A stretch of 48,996 bases of DNA from an uncultured Erysipelotrichaceae bacterium (GTDB lineage: Bacteria; Bacillota_I; Bacilli_A; Erysipelotrichales; Erysipelotrichaceae). Within the stretch, counting starts at the first letter, position 1, and every line of letters begins with the position of its first letter. The stretch is taken from NCBI GenBank assembly GCA_900314905.1, contig OMXA01000014.1, positions 1-48,996 on the forward strand. Direction: 5' to 3'. The position numbers were made by a program, and so were the translations under genes. Shown here piece by piece: positions 34,225 through 42,929 of the stretch. The notes under the pieces are model-generated. The model did not search any database. It was given only the letters and a program-made list of their open reading frames with translations, and was not told the DNA's origin.

Positions 34225-34614
34225 TTCAGGAGACAGATACCGCGATCTGTACGGAAAAGATACTCCTGCGCTTGCACAGAAGCAGAAGAACTCATCTGGA
34301 AAGAAAACGTGATGCCGGGTTTCTCGGATCTTCTATTTTCTGGCAATCCGACTGAAGCAAGTAAACCTGGAAGTCTCGTTCTCTGAATTCCTTCAGGGTT
34401 TCCACCTGCTATGGCTTCCTCGCACTACGCCTGATTCGATGCCGCCAGGTTTCGCCTGGGCAGCTTTTCCGTCTCACGAACGCGCCATGAATTCTCACGG
34501 AGTGAGACTTGCAGCCTTTTCTTGGCGCATCTGCTTTTTTTCGCTCAGCAGTTTCTTCATTCTCAGACCGAAGGCAAGCCTTCCCCTATTTCAGATACGT
34601 ATCAGGAACAGGCC
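34225..34614. other. Non-coding, hairpin-rich gap between ppdK and glpK
   Basis: No credible gene. Nested inverted repeats are dense between about 34370 and 34540. CCAGG/CCTGG lies around TTTCG near 34450. GCGCCA near 34485 and TGGCGC near 34520 enclose TCTCAC/GTGAGA. CTGAA/TTCAG lies near 34385. On the plus strand the outer stem is followed a few bases later by seven Ts (about 34531-34537). This could be a structured RNA of unknown class; I could not match it to RNase P, SRP, tmRNA, 6S or a riboswitch. Confidence 0.4.
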
Positions 34615-34665
34615 GCAAAAAAAAGCCGGAAGCTTCATGATGTCTGAGACATCAGAAGCTTCACA
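34615..34665 (-). terminator. Terminator of ppdK
   Basis: Minus-strand GAAGCTTC-TGATGTCT pairs with AGACATCA-(T)-GAAGCTTC (34629-34662), a stem of about 16 bases with one bulge, then CGGC and eight Ts. Confidence 0.85.
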
Positions 34666-34684
34666 GCCTTTCACTGATCAGAGA

Positions 34685-37531
34685 TTACTTTGCCTTGCGG
34701 CCAGCTTTTCTGCCGGCTTTCTTTGCAGCGGTCTTTCTGACTGCCGTCTTCTTGGAAGCTGTCTTCTTTGCAGAAGTCTTCTTAGCGACCGGCTTCTTGG
34801 CAGCAGCTTTCTTAGCAGGAGCCTTCTTCGCAGCAGTCTTGCGACCTGTCTTCTTGGCAGGCTTTGCTGCAGCCTTCTCTGCCTTCTTTGCAGCATCGAC
34901 GCGGATCGCAGCCTGAGCAGCAGCCAGACGAGCCAGCGGGACACGGTAAGGTGAGCAGGAAACATAGTCCAGATTCAGCGTCTGGAAGAACTGGATGGAA
35001 ACAGGATCGCCGCCATGTTCGCCGCAGACACCAAGATGGATATCCGGACGTGTAGCACGGCCATGCTCAGCAGCCCAGCGGACCAGCTTGCCTACTCCAT
35101 TCACATCGATGTGAGCGAACGGATCGCTGTCATAAATGTGCTTGTCATAGTAATCCTTGAGGAACTTGCCAGCATCGTCTCTGGAGAAACCGAAGGTCAT
35201 CTGCGTCAGGTCATTCGTTCCGAAGGAGAAGAACTCAGCAGTTTCAGCAAGCTCGCCGGCATTGATTGCACCGCGCGGAACTTCAATCATCGTGCCGATA
35301 TGGTAGTTCATCTTGACCTTGGCAGCAGCGATCGTCTCATCTGCAGTCTTGCGGATGATATCAGCTACATAGTCAAGTTCTTTCTTCTCACCGACCAGCG
35401 GTACCATGATTTCCGGTTCCAGGTGCCATGTACGATGCTTCTTGTTGATGGCAATTGCAGCATTGATGATTGCTCTTGTCTGCATGACGCCGATTTCCGG
35501 ATAAGTGACATCCAGACGGCATCCGCGGTGGCCCATCATCGGGTTGAATTCCTTGAGAGCAACATCAGCAGCTTCAACGTCTTCAACGGTGATGCCCATC
35601 TTGTCAGCGACTTCCTTGATTGCTTCCGGAGTCTGCGGCAGGAACTCATGCAGAGGCGGATCAAGCAGACGTACCGTGACGCTGCGGCCCTTCATTGCCT
35701 CGAAGATTCCTTCGAAATCTTCTGTCTGATACGGCTCGAGGAGATCCAGAGCCTGCTTGCGCTGTTCCGGAGTTGTGGATACGCAGAGCATGCGGATTGC
35801 CTCGATACGCTCCTTGGAATTGAAGAACATATGCTCCGTACGGACAAGACCGACACCTTCTGCACCGAACTCAACTGCCTTTGCAGCATCTTCCGGGGTA
35901 TCAGCATTCGTGCGGATCTTCATCGTGCGGCGCTCATCCGCCCACTTCATGAACTTTGCGAAGTTCCCGGAAATGGTTGCCGGAACACTCTTGACTTCGC
36001 CGCGGTATACGAGACCGGTATTACCATCGACGGAGATGATGTCGCCTTCCTTGAAGACTTCTCCGTTAATTGTGAACTGCTTGTTCTCTTCGTCAACCTT
36101 GATATCACCGCATCCGGATACGCAGCATGCGCCCATGCCGCGGGCAACGACGGCAGCGTGGCTGGTCATGCCGCCGCGGACCGTGACGATTGCCTGGGAG
36201 ACGTGCATCCCGGCGATATCTTCCGGAGAGGTTTCCAGACGGACCAGGACAACTTTCTTGCCAGCAGCTGCCTGCTCTTCTGCTTCCTTGGCAGTGAATA
36301 CGATTGCACCGCAGCCTGCGCCCGGAGCAGCAGCGAGACCTTTGGCAATGACGTCCTTTGCCTTGTTCTTGAGATCTGCCTTATCGAAGGTCGGATGCAG
36401 CAGATCATCGAGCTGCTTCGGCTCTACCATGAGCAGAGCTTCATCCTTCGTGATGAGCTTCTCATTGACCATGTCAACCGCAATCTTCAGAGCAGCATTG
36501 GCAGTACGTTTGCCATTGCGGCACTGCAGCATGAACAGCTTGCCATGTTCAATCGTGAACTCCATATCCTGCAGATCATGATAATGATGCTCGAGCAGAG
36601 TGGAGATTCTTGCGAATTCCTTGTAGGCAGCCGGCATCGTCTTCTTCAGATGATCGATCGGCTCCGGAGTGCGGACGCCGGCAACGACATCCTCACCCTG
36701 TGCATTCATCAGGAACTCACCGAACAGCTTGTTCTCGCCGGTTGCAGGGTTGCGGGAGAATGCGACACCAGTGCCGCAGTCATTGCCCATGTTTCCGAAT
36801 ACCATTTCCATGACGGAAACTGCAGTTCCCCAGTCATCCGGGATATCATTCATGCGGCGGTAGTAGATCGCACGCTCGTTATTCCAGGAACGGAACACTG
36901 CCATGATGGCACGGTTGAGCTGAACGATCGGATCCTGCGGGAACTCTTCGCCGAGATTCTGCTTGTAGAATTCCTTGAACTCCTTGGTGAGTTCAACCAT
37001 ATCATCGGCATCCAGCTCGACATCCTGCTTGACACCCTTCTTTTCCTTCATGGCATCAATCAGTTCTTCGAACCTTGCCTTGCTGAGACCCATGACGACA
37101 TCGCCGAACATCTGGATGAAACGGCGATAGGAATCATAAGCGAACCGCTTGTTCTGAGTCTTCTCTTCCACAACCTGAACCACTTCATCATTCATGCCCA
37201 GGTTCAGAATCGTATCCATCATGCCAGGCATGGATGCCCGTGCACCGGAACGAACCGAAACCAGCAGCGGGTTCTTCTTGTCCCCCAGCTTCTTGCCGGT
37301 CGTCTTCTGGAGCCATGCAGTATATTTGTCAATCTGCTTCTGGATCTCCGGAGCGATGGTTTCGTTGTCGTGATAATACTGAATGCAGGCTTCCGTCGTG
37401 ATCGTGAATCCGGACGGAACCGGCAGTCCGATGTTGCTCATCTCAGCAAGGTTTGCACCTTTTCCGCCGAGCAGCTCACGCATCTTTCCGTTGCCTTCTG
37501 AAAACTTGTAGACGTACTTCTTAACAGCCAT
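34685..37531 (-). CDS. ppdK: Pyruvate phosphate dikinase with Lys/Ala-rich C-terminal tail
   Basis: A 948-residue enzyme interconverting pyruvate, ATP and phosphate with PEP, AMP and pyrophosphate. The nucleotide-binding domain has GGKGANLAEM and SVRSGARASMPGMMDT. The phosphohistidine domain has catalytic H458 (GGMTSHAAVVARG). The PEP domain ends with the catalytic Cys in GVCGEHGGDP (near 835). The family normally stops near 875-880. Here a tail of about 69 residues follows (from about 880), with about 25 Lys, 4 Arg and 23 Ala by my count and a single acidic residue, built of AAKK/PAKK/SAKK units like histone H1. AGGGAGG precedes the start. Confidence 0.95.
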   Translation of the reverse strand: MAVKKYVYKFSEGNGKMRELLGGKGANLAEMSNIGLPVPSGFTITTEACIQYYHDNETIAPEIQKQIDKYTAWLQKTTGKKLGDKKNPLLVSVRSGARASMPGMMDTILNLGMNDEVVQVVEEKTQNKRFAYDSYRRFIQMFGDVVMGLSKARFEELIDAMKEKKGVKQDVELDADDMVELTKEFKEFYKQNLGEEFPQDPIVQLNRAIMAVFRSWNNERAIYYRRMNDIPDDWGTAVSVMEMVFGNMGNDCGTGVAFSRNPATGENKLFGEFLMNAQGEDVVAGVRTPEPIDHLKKTMPAAYKEFARISTLLEHHYHDLQDMEFTIEHGKLFMLQCRNGKRTANAALKIAVDMVNEKLITKDEALLMVEPKQLDDLLHPTFDKADLKNKAKDVIAKGLAAAPGAGCGAIVFTAKEAEEQAAAGKKVVLVRLETSPEDIAGMHVSQAIVTVRGGMTSHAAVVARGMGACCVSGCGDIKVDEENKQFTINGEVFKEGDIISVDGNTGLVYRGEVKSVPATISGNFAKFMKWADERRTMKIRTNADTPEDAAKAVEFGAEGVGLVRTEHMFFNSKERIEAIRMLCVSTTPEQRKQALDLLEPYQTEDFEGIFEAMKGRSVTVRLLDPPLHEFLPQTPEAIKEVADKMGITVEDVEAADVALKEFNPMMGHRGCRLDVTYPEIGVMQTRAIINAAIAINKKHRTWHLEPEIMVPLVGEKKELDYVADIIRKTADETIAAAKVKMNYHIGTMIEVPRGAINAGELAETAEFFSFGTNDLTQMTFGFSRDDAGKFLKDYYDKHIYDSDPFAHIDVNGVGKLVRWAAEHGRATRPDIHLGVCGEHGGDPVSIQFFQTLNLDYVSCSPYRVPLARLAAAQAAIRVDAAKKAEKAAAKPAKKTGRKTAAKKAPAKKAAAKKPVAKKTSAKKTASKKTAVRKTAAKKAGRKAGRKAK

Positions 37532-37578
37532 AAAGCCTCCCTTTTAAAGTATGAAAACAATTGAATTTCACAGTTGTG

Positions 37579-37607
37579 ATTATAAAACATGTGAATTTAA
37601 TAAACAA
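37579..37607 (-). promoter_or_regulatory. Promoter of ppdK
   Basis: Minus-strand TTGTTT (37602-37607), a 17-base spacer and TATAAT (37579-37584). An inverted repeat TCACA-GT-TGTGA (37568-37579) overlaps the -10 and the predicted start site, a typical repressor position. Confidence 0.65.
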
Positions 37608-37713
37608 GGCAATGAGAGCGATTTCTGTATGCGTTCCCAGGGATTTCAGAATTTCACTTCACTCCTAATCCTTCTTCCTGTAAACATGCTTGCATGTTCA
37701 GACGGGCCGTTGC

Positions 37714-37739
37714 AGAAAAAAGAGAGCATATCTGCTCTC
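37714..37739 (-). terminator. Terminator of the alpha/beta hydrolase gene
   Basis: Minus-strand GAGAGCA pairs with TGCTCTC (37722-37739) around a four-base loop, followed by six Ts. It begins about five bases after the stop codon. Confidence 0.85.
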
Positions 37740-37743
37740 AGGT

Positions 37744-38691
37744 TTATTCCGGAATAAAGCGGCCGATGAAGTTCCAGACAGTTTCCCAGTAATCCTTCTG
37801 GCGGAATGCCTCGGCATGTCCGCATGGGAAGGTATGAATCTCTTTCTCAGATCCGCAGGCGCTGTAGCATTCATGAACCATCTGCGGCGGAACTGCCTGA
37901 TCCATCTCGCCATGCAGAAACAGCATCGGCACATGCGCTGAGCGCAGCTGGCGCTTCGTATCGATATCATAGAAAGAGAAATGCAGGAACTGCTTCACAT
38001 AGAAATCCACGCAGGGCATGAATGGTCTTGATGGAATCTTCATGCTCTGATCGCTCAAGTAGATGAGTTCTTCCTTGAGATCGGAATAGCCGCTGTCTTC
38101 GATTGCGCACTTCACATTGTCCGGCAGATAGTCTCCGGCAGCGTTCATGACGGAAGTTCCTCCCATGGAGACTCCGAACAGCGCAATCACCGCTTCCGGG
38201 TCAATGCTGGTAAGGTAGCCGATCCAGCTGATCAGATCGTAATGCTCCGGCCAGCCGAGCCCGGTATAGTTTCCCGCAGAAAGACCGCAGCCTCTGCTGT
38301 CCGGCATCATCAGGTTGTATCCCTTCTCCGACGCCTTCTCTGCATAGGACAGCATATCCTTGGCACAGGAATGATAGCCATGAGCGAAGATCATCCATTT
38401 ATGGCTGTCCGGATGCGTGGTCAGGCGCATCGCATGAAGAGTCACGCCATCATAGCTCTGGATCGTATCATCGCTGCGCTTTGCGGATTCCAGGAATTTC
38501 GTGTTCGAATCCTGTTCCGTCTGATCCGGGCTGATGGAATTGCCGGGCAGCTTGTAGCGGGAATGACTGAGATCGAATGCTTCCCGGAAGATGCAGTAAG
38601 CGGCTGCTGCATAGGCTGCCGTCCCTGCAGCCGCAGCTGCGCCGATCGTCTTCAGGACCGGATGATCGTTCTTATTCTCATTTCTGCTCAT
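37744..38691 (-). CDS. Membrane-anchored alpha/beta hydrolase
   Basis: A 315-residue serine hydrolase. An Ala-rich hydrophobic segment at about 15-36 (GAAAAAGTAAYAAAAYCIF) is an uncleaved signal anchor or signal peptide. The fold shows HGYHSC (oxyanion region), the nucleophile S175 in GVSMGG, D264 (HGEMDQAVPP) and H292 (CGHAEA). The family is often annotated as an esterase or peptidase of the S9-like group; the substrate is unknown. GGAGG precedes the start at long spacing. Confidence 0.85.
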   Translation of the reverse strand: MSRNENKNDHPVLKTIGAAAAAGTAAYAAAAYCIFREAFDLSHSRYKLPGNSISPDQTEQDSNTKFLESAKRSDDTIQSYDGVTLHAMRLTTHPDSHKWMIFAHGYHSCAKDMLSYAEKASEKGYNLMMPDSRGCGLSAGNYTGLGWPEHYDLISWIGYLTSIDPEAVIALFGVSMGGTSVMNAAGDYLPDNVKCAIEDSGYSDLKEELIYLSDQSMKIPSRPFMPCVDFYVKQFLHFSFYDIDTKRQLRSAHVPMLFLHGEMDQAVPPQMVHECYSACGSEKEIHTFPCGHAEAFRQKDYWETVWNFIGRFIPE

Positions 38692-38734
38692 ATTCTTGCC
38701 AACCTCCGATGATAGAAACTGCTTTTCTTCCGTC

Positions 38735-38740
38735 AGTATA
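38735..38740 (-). promoter_or_regulatory. -10 element of the alpha/beta hydrolase gene
   Basis: Minus-strand TATACT just after the valS stop. No clear -35 is seen, so some transcription may come from valS. Confidence 0.35.
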
Positions 38741-38749
38741 GCACAGCTT

Positions 38750-41362
38750 TCACGAATTCAGCGAAGCGAGACGTTCCTTCACGAGGGCAAGCTGCTTTTC
38801 GTAGTCTGCCTGCTTCTTCTGTTCCAGCTCTACCTTTTCTTTCGGAGCCTTGGCCAGGAAGCCGGCATTGGAGAGGATCCCGGCAGAACGCTTCAGCTCT
38901 CCTTCGAGGCGCTTTGCTTCGGCATTGAGTTTTGCCTTTTCCTTTCCCGGATCCAGCAGTTCAGAGCTCGGAATATAGAAGGAACCATTCGGAACCGTCT
39001 GCACGGAAAGATCGCCGCTCAGAGATTCTGTCCAGGTTGTCTTGGCCATTCGTTCCATCATCGCTGCCTGATTGGCATCGACCGGAATCACATTGCCATC
39101 CAGATCGCGGATCATGACATCAAGATGTGCCGACGGCTTGAGGTCGCTGGCTGCCTTGATCTCACGGATCTTGGCAATGATTGAGATGATGCGGTCCATG
39201 GACGCAAGATCGCTCTTTGGAAGGTCGCGGATCGGTTCAGGCCAGGATTCCAGGCAGATGCTTTCCTTCTCATGCGGCATCTTCTGGTAGATTTCCTCGG
39301 TCACAAACGGCATGAACGGGTGCAGCAGACGGACAATCGTATTCAGCGTAACTAACAGCGTGCTCTGCGCAGCCTTGCGGACCTTTTCATTTTCGCTGGC
39401 CAGCGAGGCTTTGGACATTTCGATATACCAGCTGCAGAAATCATCCCAGACAAAGCTGTAAAGCTCATTGCCGACCAGAGCGAATTCATACTTCTCCATA
39501 TTCTCCGTCACATGCCCAAGAACCAGATTCATCTTGTTCAGGATCCAGGCATCGGAAGCACTCAGATTGCTGAGATCGATCTCTTCCATCGTCATGTCTT
39601 CCGGAAGATTCATCAGAACGAAGCGGGAAGCGTTCCAGATCTTGTTGATGAAGTTCCAGGAAGCTTCGACTTTCTCCGGGATATAGCGCATGTCCTGGCC
39701 AGGGGTGCTGTTGGTAGTCAGGAAGAAGCGAAGCGAATCGACTCCGTACTGATCGATGACCTGCATCGGGTCGATGCCGTTGCCGAGCGACTTCGACATC
39801 TTTCTGCCCTGGCTGTCACGGATCAGGCCATGAATCAGGACATCCCTGAACGGACGCTGCCTGGTGAAGTGGCGGGCCTGGAAAGCCATGCGGGCAACCC
39901 AGAAGAAGATGATGTCATAGCCGGTTACCATCGTGCTGGTCGGATAGTAACGTTCATAATCCGGCGTATCTTCCGGCCAGCCCAGCGTCGCAAATGGCCA
40001 GAGCGCACTCGAGAACCAGGTATCGAGCACATCTTCATCCTGGATCCAGTTCTCCGGATCCTTCGGATCTTCTTCGCCGACATACGTTTCGCCAGTCGCC
40101 TTGCTGTACCATGCCGGAATGCGGTGACCCCACCAGAGCTGGCGGGAGATGCACCAGTCCTCAATGTTCTCAAGCCACTGGGTGAAGACTCTCTCGAAGC
40201 GTTCCGGATAGAAGCTGATCTTCTGGTCCGGATCCTGCTGATTCTTCAGCACGTCCTCCGCCAGCGGCTTCATCTTCACGAACCACTGCTGAGAGAGATA
40301 AGGCTCGACGACGCAATGCGTGCGCTCGGAATGACCGACGCTGTGCACGATGTCTTCGATCCGGATCAGATTTCCTTCTTTCCGGATCTTTTCGATGACC
40401 GCATCTCTTGCTTCATAGCGGTCCATGCCCCTGAATTCGCCGCAGAGCTCATTCATCGTGCCATCCGGGTTCATGCAGATCGGCTTAGGCAGATTGTGAC
40501 GCTCGGCAATCGCAAAGTCATTCGGATCATGGGCAGGAGTGCACTTCATGATGGCGGTGCCGAAGTCCATATCGATATAATCATCGCCGATGATCGGCAG
40601 CGTCTCGCCATTGGCAGGATTGATCGTATGCTTGCCGATCAGGTGCTGATAGCGCTTGTCATTCGGATTCACGACCACGCACACATCGCCGAACATCGTC
40701 TCCGGACGAGTGGTCGCAACGTGGAACTCCTCGCCGGTCTCGACAACCTGATAGCGCATGTAGTACATCTTGCCAGGATCATCCTGATAATAGACCTCAA
40801 TATTGCTGAGGGCAGTGCGGGCTTCCGGATCCCAGTTGATGATCCGCCAGCCGCGATAGATCAGGCCTTCGTTATACAGAGTCACGAATACATGGCGGAC
40901 TGCTTTGTTGAAGCCTTCATCCATCGTGAACCGCTCTCGGCTGTAATCCAGGCTGTTGCCAAGCTTCGCCCACTGCTTCCGGATCGTGGAAGCATATTCT
41001 TCTTTCCATTCCCAGGCTCTTTCCAGGAACTTCTCACGGCCGATATCATAGCGTGAGATGCCTTCCGATTTCAGGCGCGCATCCACTTTTGCCTGAGTTG
41101 CGATACCGGCATGATCCATGCCAGGCAGATACAGCATGTCATAGCCCTGCATCCGCTTGTATCGGGCAATGATATCCTGCAGCGTATTGTCCCAGGCATG
41201 GCCGATGTGCAGGATGCCAGTCACATTAGGGGGCGGAATCACAATCGTGAACGGGTCTTTCGATTTGTCGCCGGCGGTGAAGTATCCTTCCTTCACCCAG
41301 TGATCATACTTTCCTTCCTCCACTGCCTTGTGGTCGTATTTCGATGCGAGATTCTCTTTCAT
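38750..41362 (-). CDS. valS: Valyl-tRNA synthetase
   Basis: An 870-residue class I synthetase. The HIGH motif is in PPNVTGILHIGHAWDNTL near 45-60 and KMSKS is in GRKMSKSLGNG near 525. The editing (CP1) domain, anticodon-binding domain and a C-terminal coiled coil (AKLNAEAKRLEGELKRS) are in the expected order. GGAGG precedes the ATG. Expression is controlled by the T-box directly upstream. Confidence 0.97.
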   Translation of the reverse strand: MKENLASKYDHKAVEEGKYDHWVKEGYFTAGDKSKDPFTIVIPPPNVTGILHIGHAWDNTLQDIIARYKRMQGYDMLYLPGMDHAGIATQAKVDARLKSEGISRYDIGREKFLERAWEWKEEYASTIRKQWAKLGNSLDYSRERFTMDEGFNKAVRHVFVTLYNEGLIYRGWRIINWDPEARTALSNIEVYYQDDPGKMYYMRYQVVETGEEFHVATTRPETMFGDVCVVVNPNDKRYQHLIGKHTINPANGETLPIIGDDYIDMDFGTAIMKCTPAHDPNDFAIAERHNLPKPICMNPDGTMNELCGEFRGMDRYEARDAVIEKIRKEGNLIRIEDIVHSVGHSERTHCVVEPYLSQQWFVKMKPLAEDVLKNQQDPDQKISFYPERFERVFTQWLENIEDWCISRQLWWGHRIPAWYSKATGETYVGEEDPKDPENWIQDEDVLDTWFSSALWPFATLGWPEDTPDYERYYPTSTMVTGYDIIFFWVARMAFQARHFTRQRPFRDVLIHGLIRDSQGRKMSKSLGNGIDPMQVIDQYGVDSLRFFLTTNSTPGQDMRYIPEKVEASWNFINKIWNASRFVLMNLPEDMTMEEIDLSNLSASDAWILNKMNLVLGHVTENMEKYEFALVGNELYSFVWDDFCSWYIEMSKASLASENEKVRKAAQSTLLVTLNTIVRLLHPFMPFVTEEIYQKMPHEKESICLESWPEPIRDLPKSDLASMDRIISIIAKIREIKAASDLKPSAHLDVMIRDLDGNVIPVDANQAAMMERMAKTTWTESLSGDLSVQTVPNGSFYIPSSELLDPGKEKAKLNAEAKRLEGELKRSAGILSNAGFLAKAPKEKVELEQKKQADYEKQLALVKERLASLNS

Positions 41363-41385
41363 AATCAGATCCTCCGAAGATCAAT

Positions 41386-41602
41386 AAAAGCGTCCCTCTT
41401 ATGAAGGACGCTGACGTCTGCGTGGTACCACCTTGCTTGCTTCTCGAACTGCGTAACGTGCATTCCCCGGTTTCTCTTACTGAAACGGTTCAGAGAAACA
41501 GCTCCCGGATGACTTCGTTCCTTCCTGCATGCACTTCCTTCTCATCTCTATGGAAGCTCGCTTTCCATGCGGCGGAAGAACTTACTTGTTCCGCTCTTTG
41601 CT
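41386..41602 (-). promoter_or_regulatory. T-box riboswitch of valS
   Basis: The T-box motif AAGGTGGTACCAC occupies 41422-41434. The terminator stem AGCGTCC/GGACGCT (41389-41412) with TTTT follows. The stem I region upstream contains a likely Val specifier GTC at 41511-41513 in GAACGAAGTCATCC. It responds to uncharged tRNA-Val. Confidence 0.93.
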
Positions 41603-42298
41603 GTCTGTATTATACCTGTGCCTCTGATGCTTTTCAATTCGTTTTTCAGAATGCTCCATCGCTTCTTTTTCCAGCGCTTCGTTTTCAGCTTTCAGCACAG
41701 CCAGCCGCTCTGCCAGCGCTTTCTGCTCAGCAGCTTTCTGCCTGGCTTTTTCCTGGGCAGCGAATTCTTCCGGCGTGATCAGGGTCACATGCGAAAGATC
41801 AATGGATTCCTGCGGCTGCTTTCTCTCCGGCTCCTGCTGAGGTGATTTCTTCCGGGCACGTTTCTTTGATTTCTTCTCCCTCTTTCCTTCTGAAGCTGCA
41901 GGGCTCTCTGGTTCCTGGACCGCCCGGATCAGAGCGGTATCGTCGATGCCGTTCTTCTTCTCCATCTCTCTCAGCATGCGGGTTTCCGGTTCTTCACGGG
42001 GGATGCCCGGCTTCCTTGGCTGCATTTCTTCCCCGCCGCGATCCGGGACCAGGAAATCTTCACGGAACCAGCGCTCTTTCATGTTCTGATTGATGAGGTG
42101 TGAAGTCAGCTTTTCATCCGCCAGCAGCAGAACGATCATAGCGGCAAGATAGGCATAGGGAGAAACTTCCAGAATCATGAACACGATATCAATCACGAGA
42201 TATCCGATGGCGAACAATCCGAGATAGACCAGAAGCACAGCCGCAAAATATCTGCGCTTCATGCGGCCAAGCTGGCTGCGGGGATTCTTTTTCTGCAT
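41582..42298 (-). CDS. Membrane protein with long charged cytoplasmic tail
   Basis: A 238-residue protein I do not recognise. Two hydrophobic segments lie at about 18-42 and 46-62, followed by a strongly charged, Lys/Glu-rich region with predicted coiled coil near 185-225 (AQEKARQKAAEQKALAERLA...). Its 3' end contains the valS promoter. The ATG lacks a ribosome binding site and stands six bases after a -10 element, so the mRNA is probably leaderless. It is divergent from the SRAP gene. Confidence 0.65.
   Translation of the reverse strand: MQKKNPRSQLGRMKRRYFAAVLLVYLGLFAIGYLVIDIVFMILEVSPYAYLAAMIVLLLADEKLTSHLINQNMKERWFREDFLVPDRGGEEMQPRKPGIPREEPETRMLREMEKKNGIDDTALIRAVQEPESPAASEGKREKKSKKRARKKSPQQEPERKQPQESIDLSHVTLITPEEFAAQEKARQKAAEQKALAERLAVLKAENEALEKEAMEHSEKRIEKHQRHRYNTDSKERNK
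41609..41637 (-). promoter_or_regulatory. Promoter of valS
   Basis: Minus-strand TTGAAA (41632-41637), a 17-base spacer and TATAAT (41609-41614). It lies inside the last codons of the upstream membrane-protein gene. Confidence 0.8.
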
Positions 42299-42304
42299 GT
42301 GCTC

Positions 42305-42333
42305 ATTTTATCCTAACGCATTTTTTCGTTCAA
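42305..42333 (-). promoter_or_regulatory. Leaderless-type promoter of the 238-residue membrane protein
   Basis: Minus-strand TTGAAC (42328-42333), a 17-base spacer and TAAAAT (42305-42310). Six bases (GAGCAC) separate it from the ATG, so transcription should begin at the start codon itself. Confidence 0.55.
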
Positions 42334-42353
42334 TCCCGGGTCAAAAGATGCGC

Positions 42354-42359
42354 TACACT
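42354..42359 (+). promoter_or_regulatory. Leaderless-type -10 element of the SRAP gene
   Basis: TACACT ends six bases before the ATG at 42366. A TTCAAT at 42329-42334 could be a distant -35 (19-base spacer) and overlaps the -35 of the divergent gene. No Shine-Dalgarno sequence is present. Confidence 0.45.
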
Positions 42360-42365
42360 GATGAT

Positions 42366-42929
42366 ATGTGCGGAAGATATCAGTTCTATGATCAGCGCAA
42401 TGAAGAAGTGCGCAGGATGATTGAAACCGTGAAACAGCAGATGCCGGAACCGGAGTTCCGGAAGCTTTCGCTTTCCGAGGTGTTTCCCGGTCAGATGGTG
42501 CTCACGGAAGTTTTCGGCCACTCTGACGGAAAATTCCATGTATGTCCCATGATCTGGGGATATCCTGGAAAAGGAAAGCTGATCATTAACGGCAGATCGG
42601 AAACCGCGGACGTGTCGAGGTTCTTCGCCGGTTCCTCCCGGTGCATCATTCCTGCTTCGGGATATTACGAATGGACCGAGAATCCGCGGCAGAAGTATTA
42701 CATTGTGAGAACAGAAGGCATGGCGTATCTTGGCGCTCTGTGCCGCAGAGAAGCAGATGGATGGCGGTTCGTGATTCTGACGGAAGCTGCTCAGGGATTC
42801 CAGAAAGAGATTCATGACCGCATGCCCCTGATGTTCTCGAAAGAAGATGCGAAGAACTGGCTGAAAGGCATCGATTATAAAAGGATGCTCAGCGCATCCC
42901 TGAAAGACCGGAAAGCCGTTAAGGTCTAG
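42366..42929 (+). CDS. SOS response-associated peptidase (SRAP, YedK/HMCES family)
   Basis: A 187-residue protein that cross-links to abasic sites in single-stranded DNA through its N-terminal Cys. The start is fixed by the invariant MCGRY: C2 becomes the first residue after Met removal. Other active-site residues are N75 (NGRSET), E102 (GYYEW) and H150 (HDRMPLM). In-frame codons upstream of this ATG are not part of the family. Its stop overlaps the ruvB stop in the shared CTAG at 42926-42929. Confidence 0.9.
   Translation: MCGRYQFYDQRNEEVRRMIETVKQQMPEPEFRKLSLSEVFPGQMVLTEVFGHSDGKFHVCPMIWGYPGKGKLIINGRSETADVSRFFAGSSRCIIPASGYYEWTENPRQKYYIVRTEGMAYLGALCRREADGWRFVILTEAAQGFQKEIHDRMPLMFSKEDAKNWLKGIDYKRMLSASLKDRKAVKV

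Noticed and set aside
34340-34540. RNase P, SRP RNA, tmRNA, 6S RNA or ZTP riboswitch in the ppdK-glpK gap
   Set aside because: The diagnostic conserved cores of these RNAs could not be found on either strand; a lone CGCCTGGGCA resembles the ZTP 3' core, but its partner domain is missing.
34439-34954. 171-codon plus-strand Leu/Ser-rich frame opposite the PPDK tail
   Set aside because: Its low complexity is the complement of the Lys/Ala codon repeat; no ribosome binding site or promoter supports it.
35015-37501. 828-codon open frame on the plus strand opposite ppdK
   Set aside because: It mirrors a conserved enzyme gene, has no ribosome binding site or family features, and its composition (rich in Cys, His, Arg, Ile) is that of an antisense frame.
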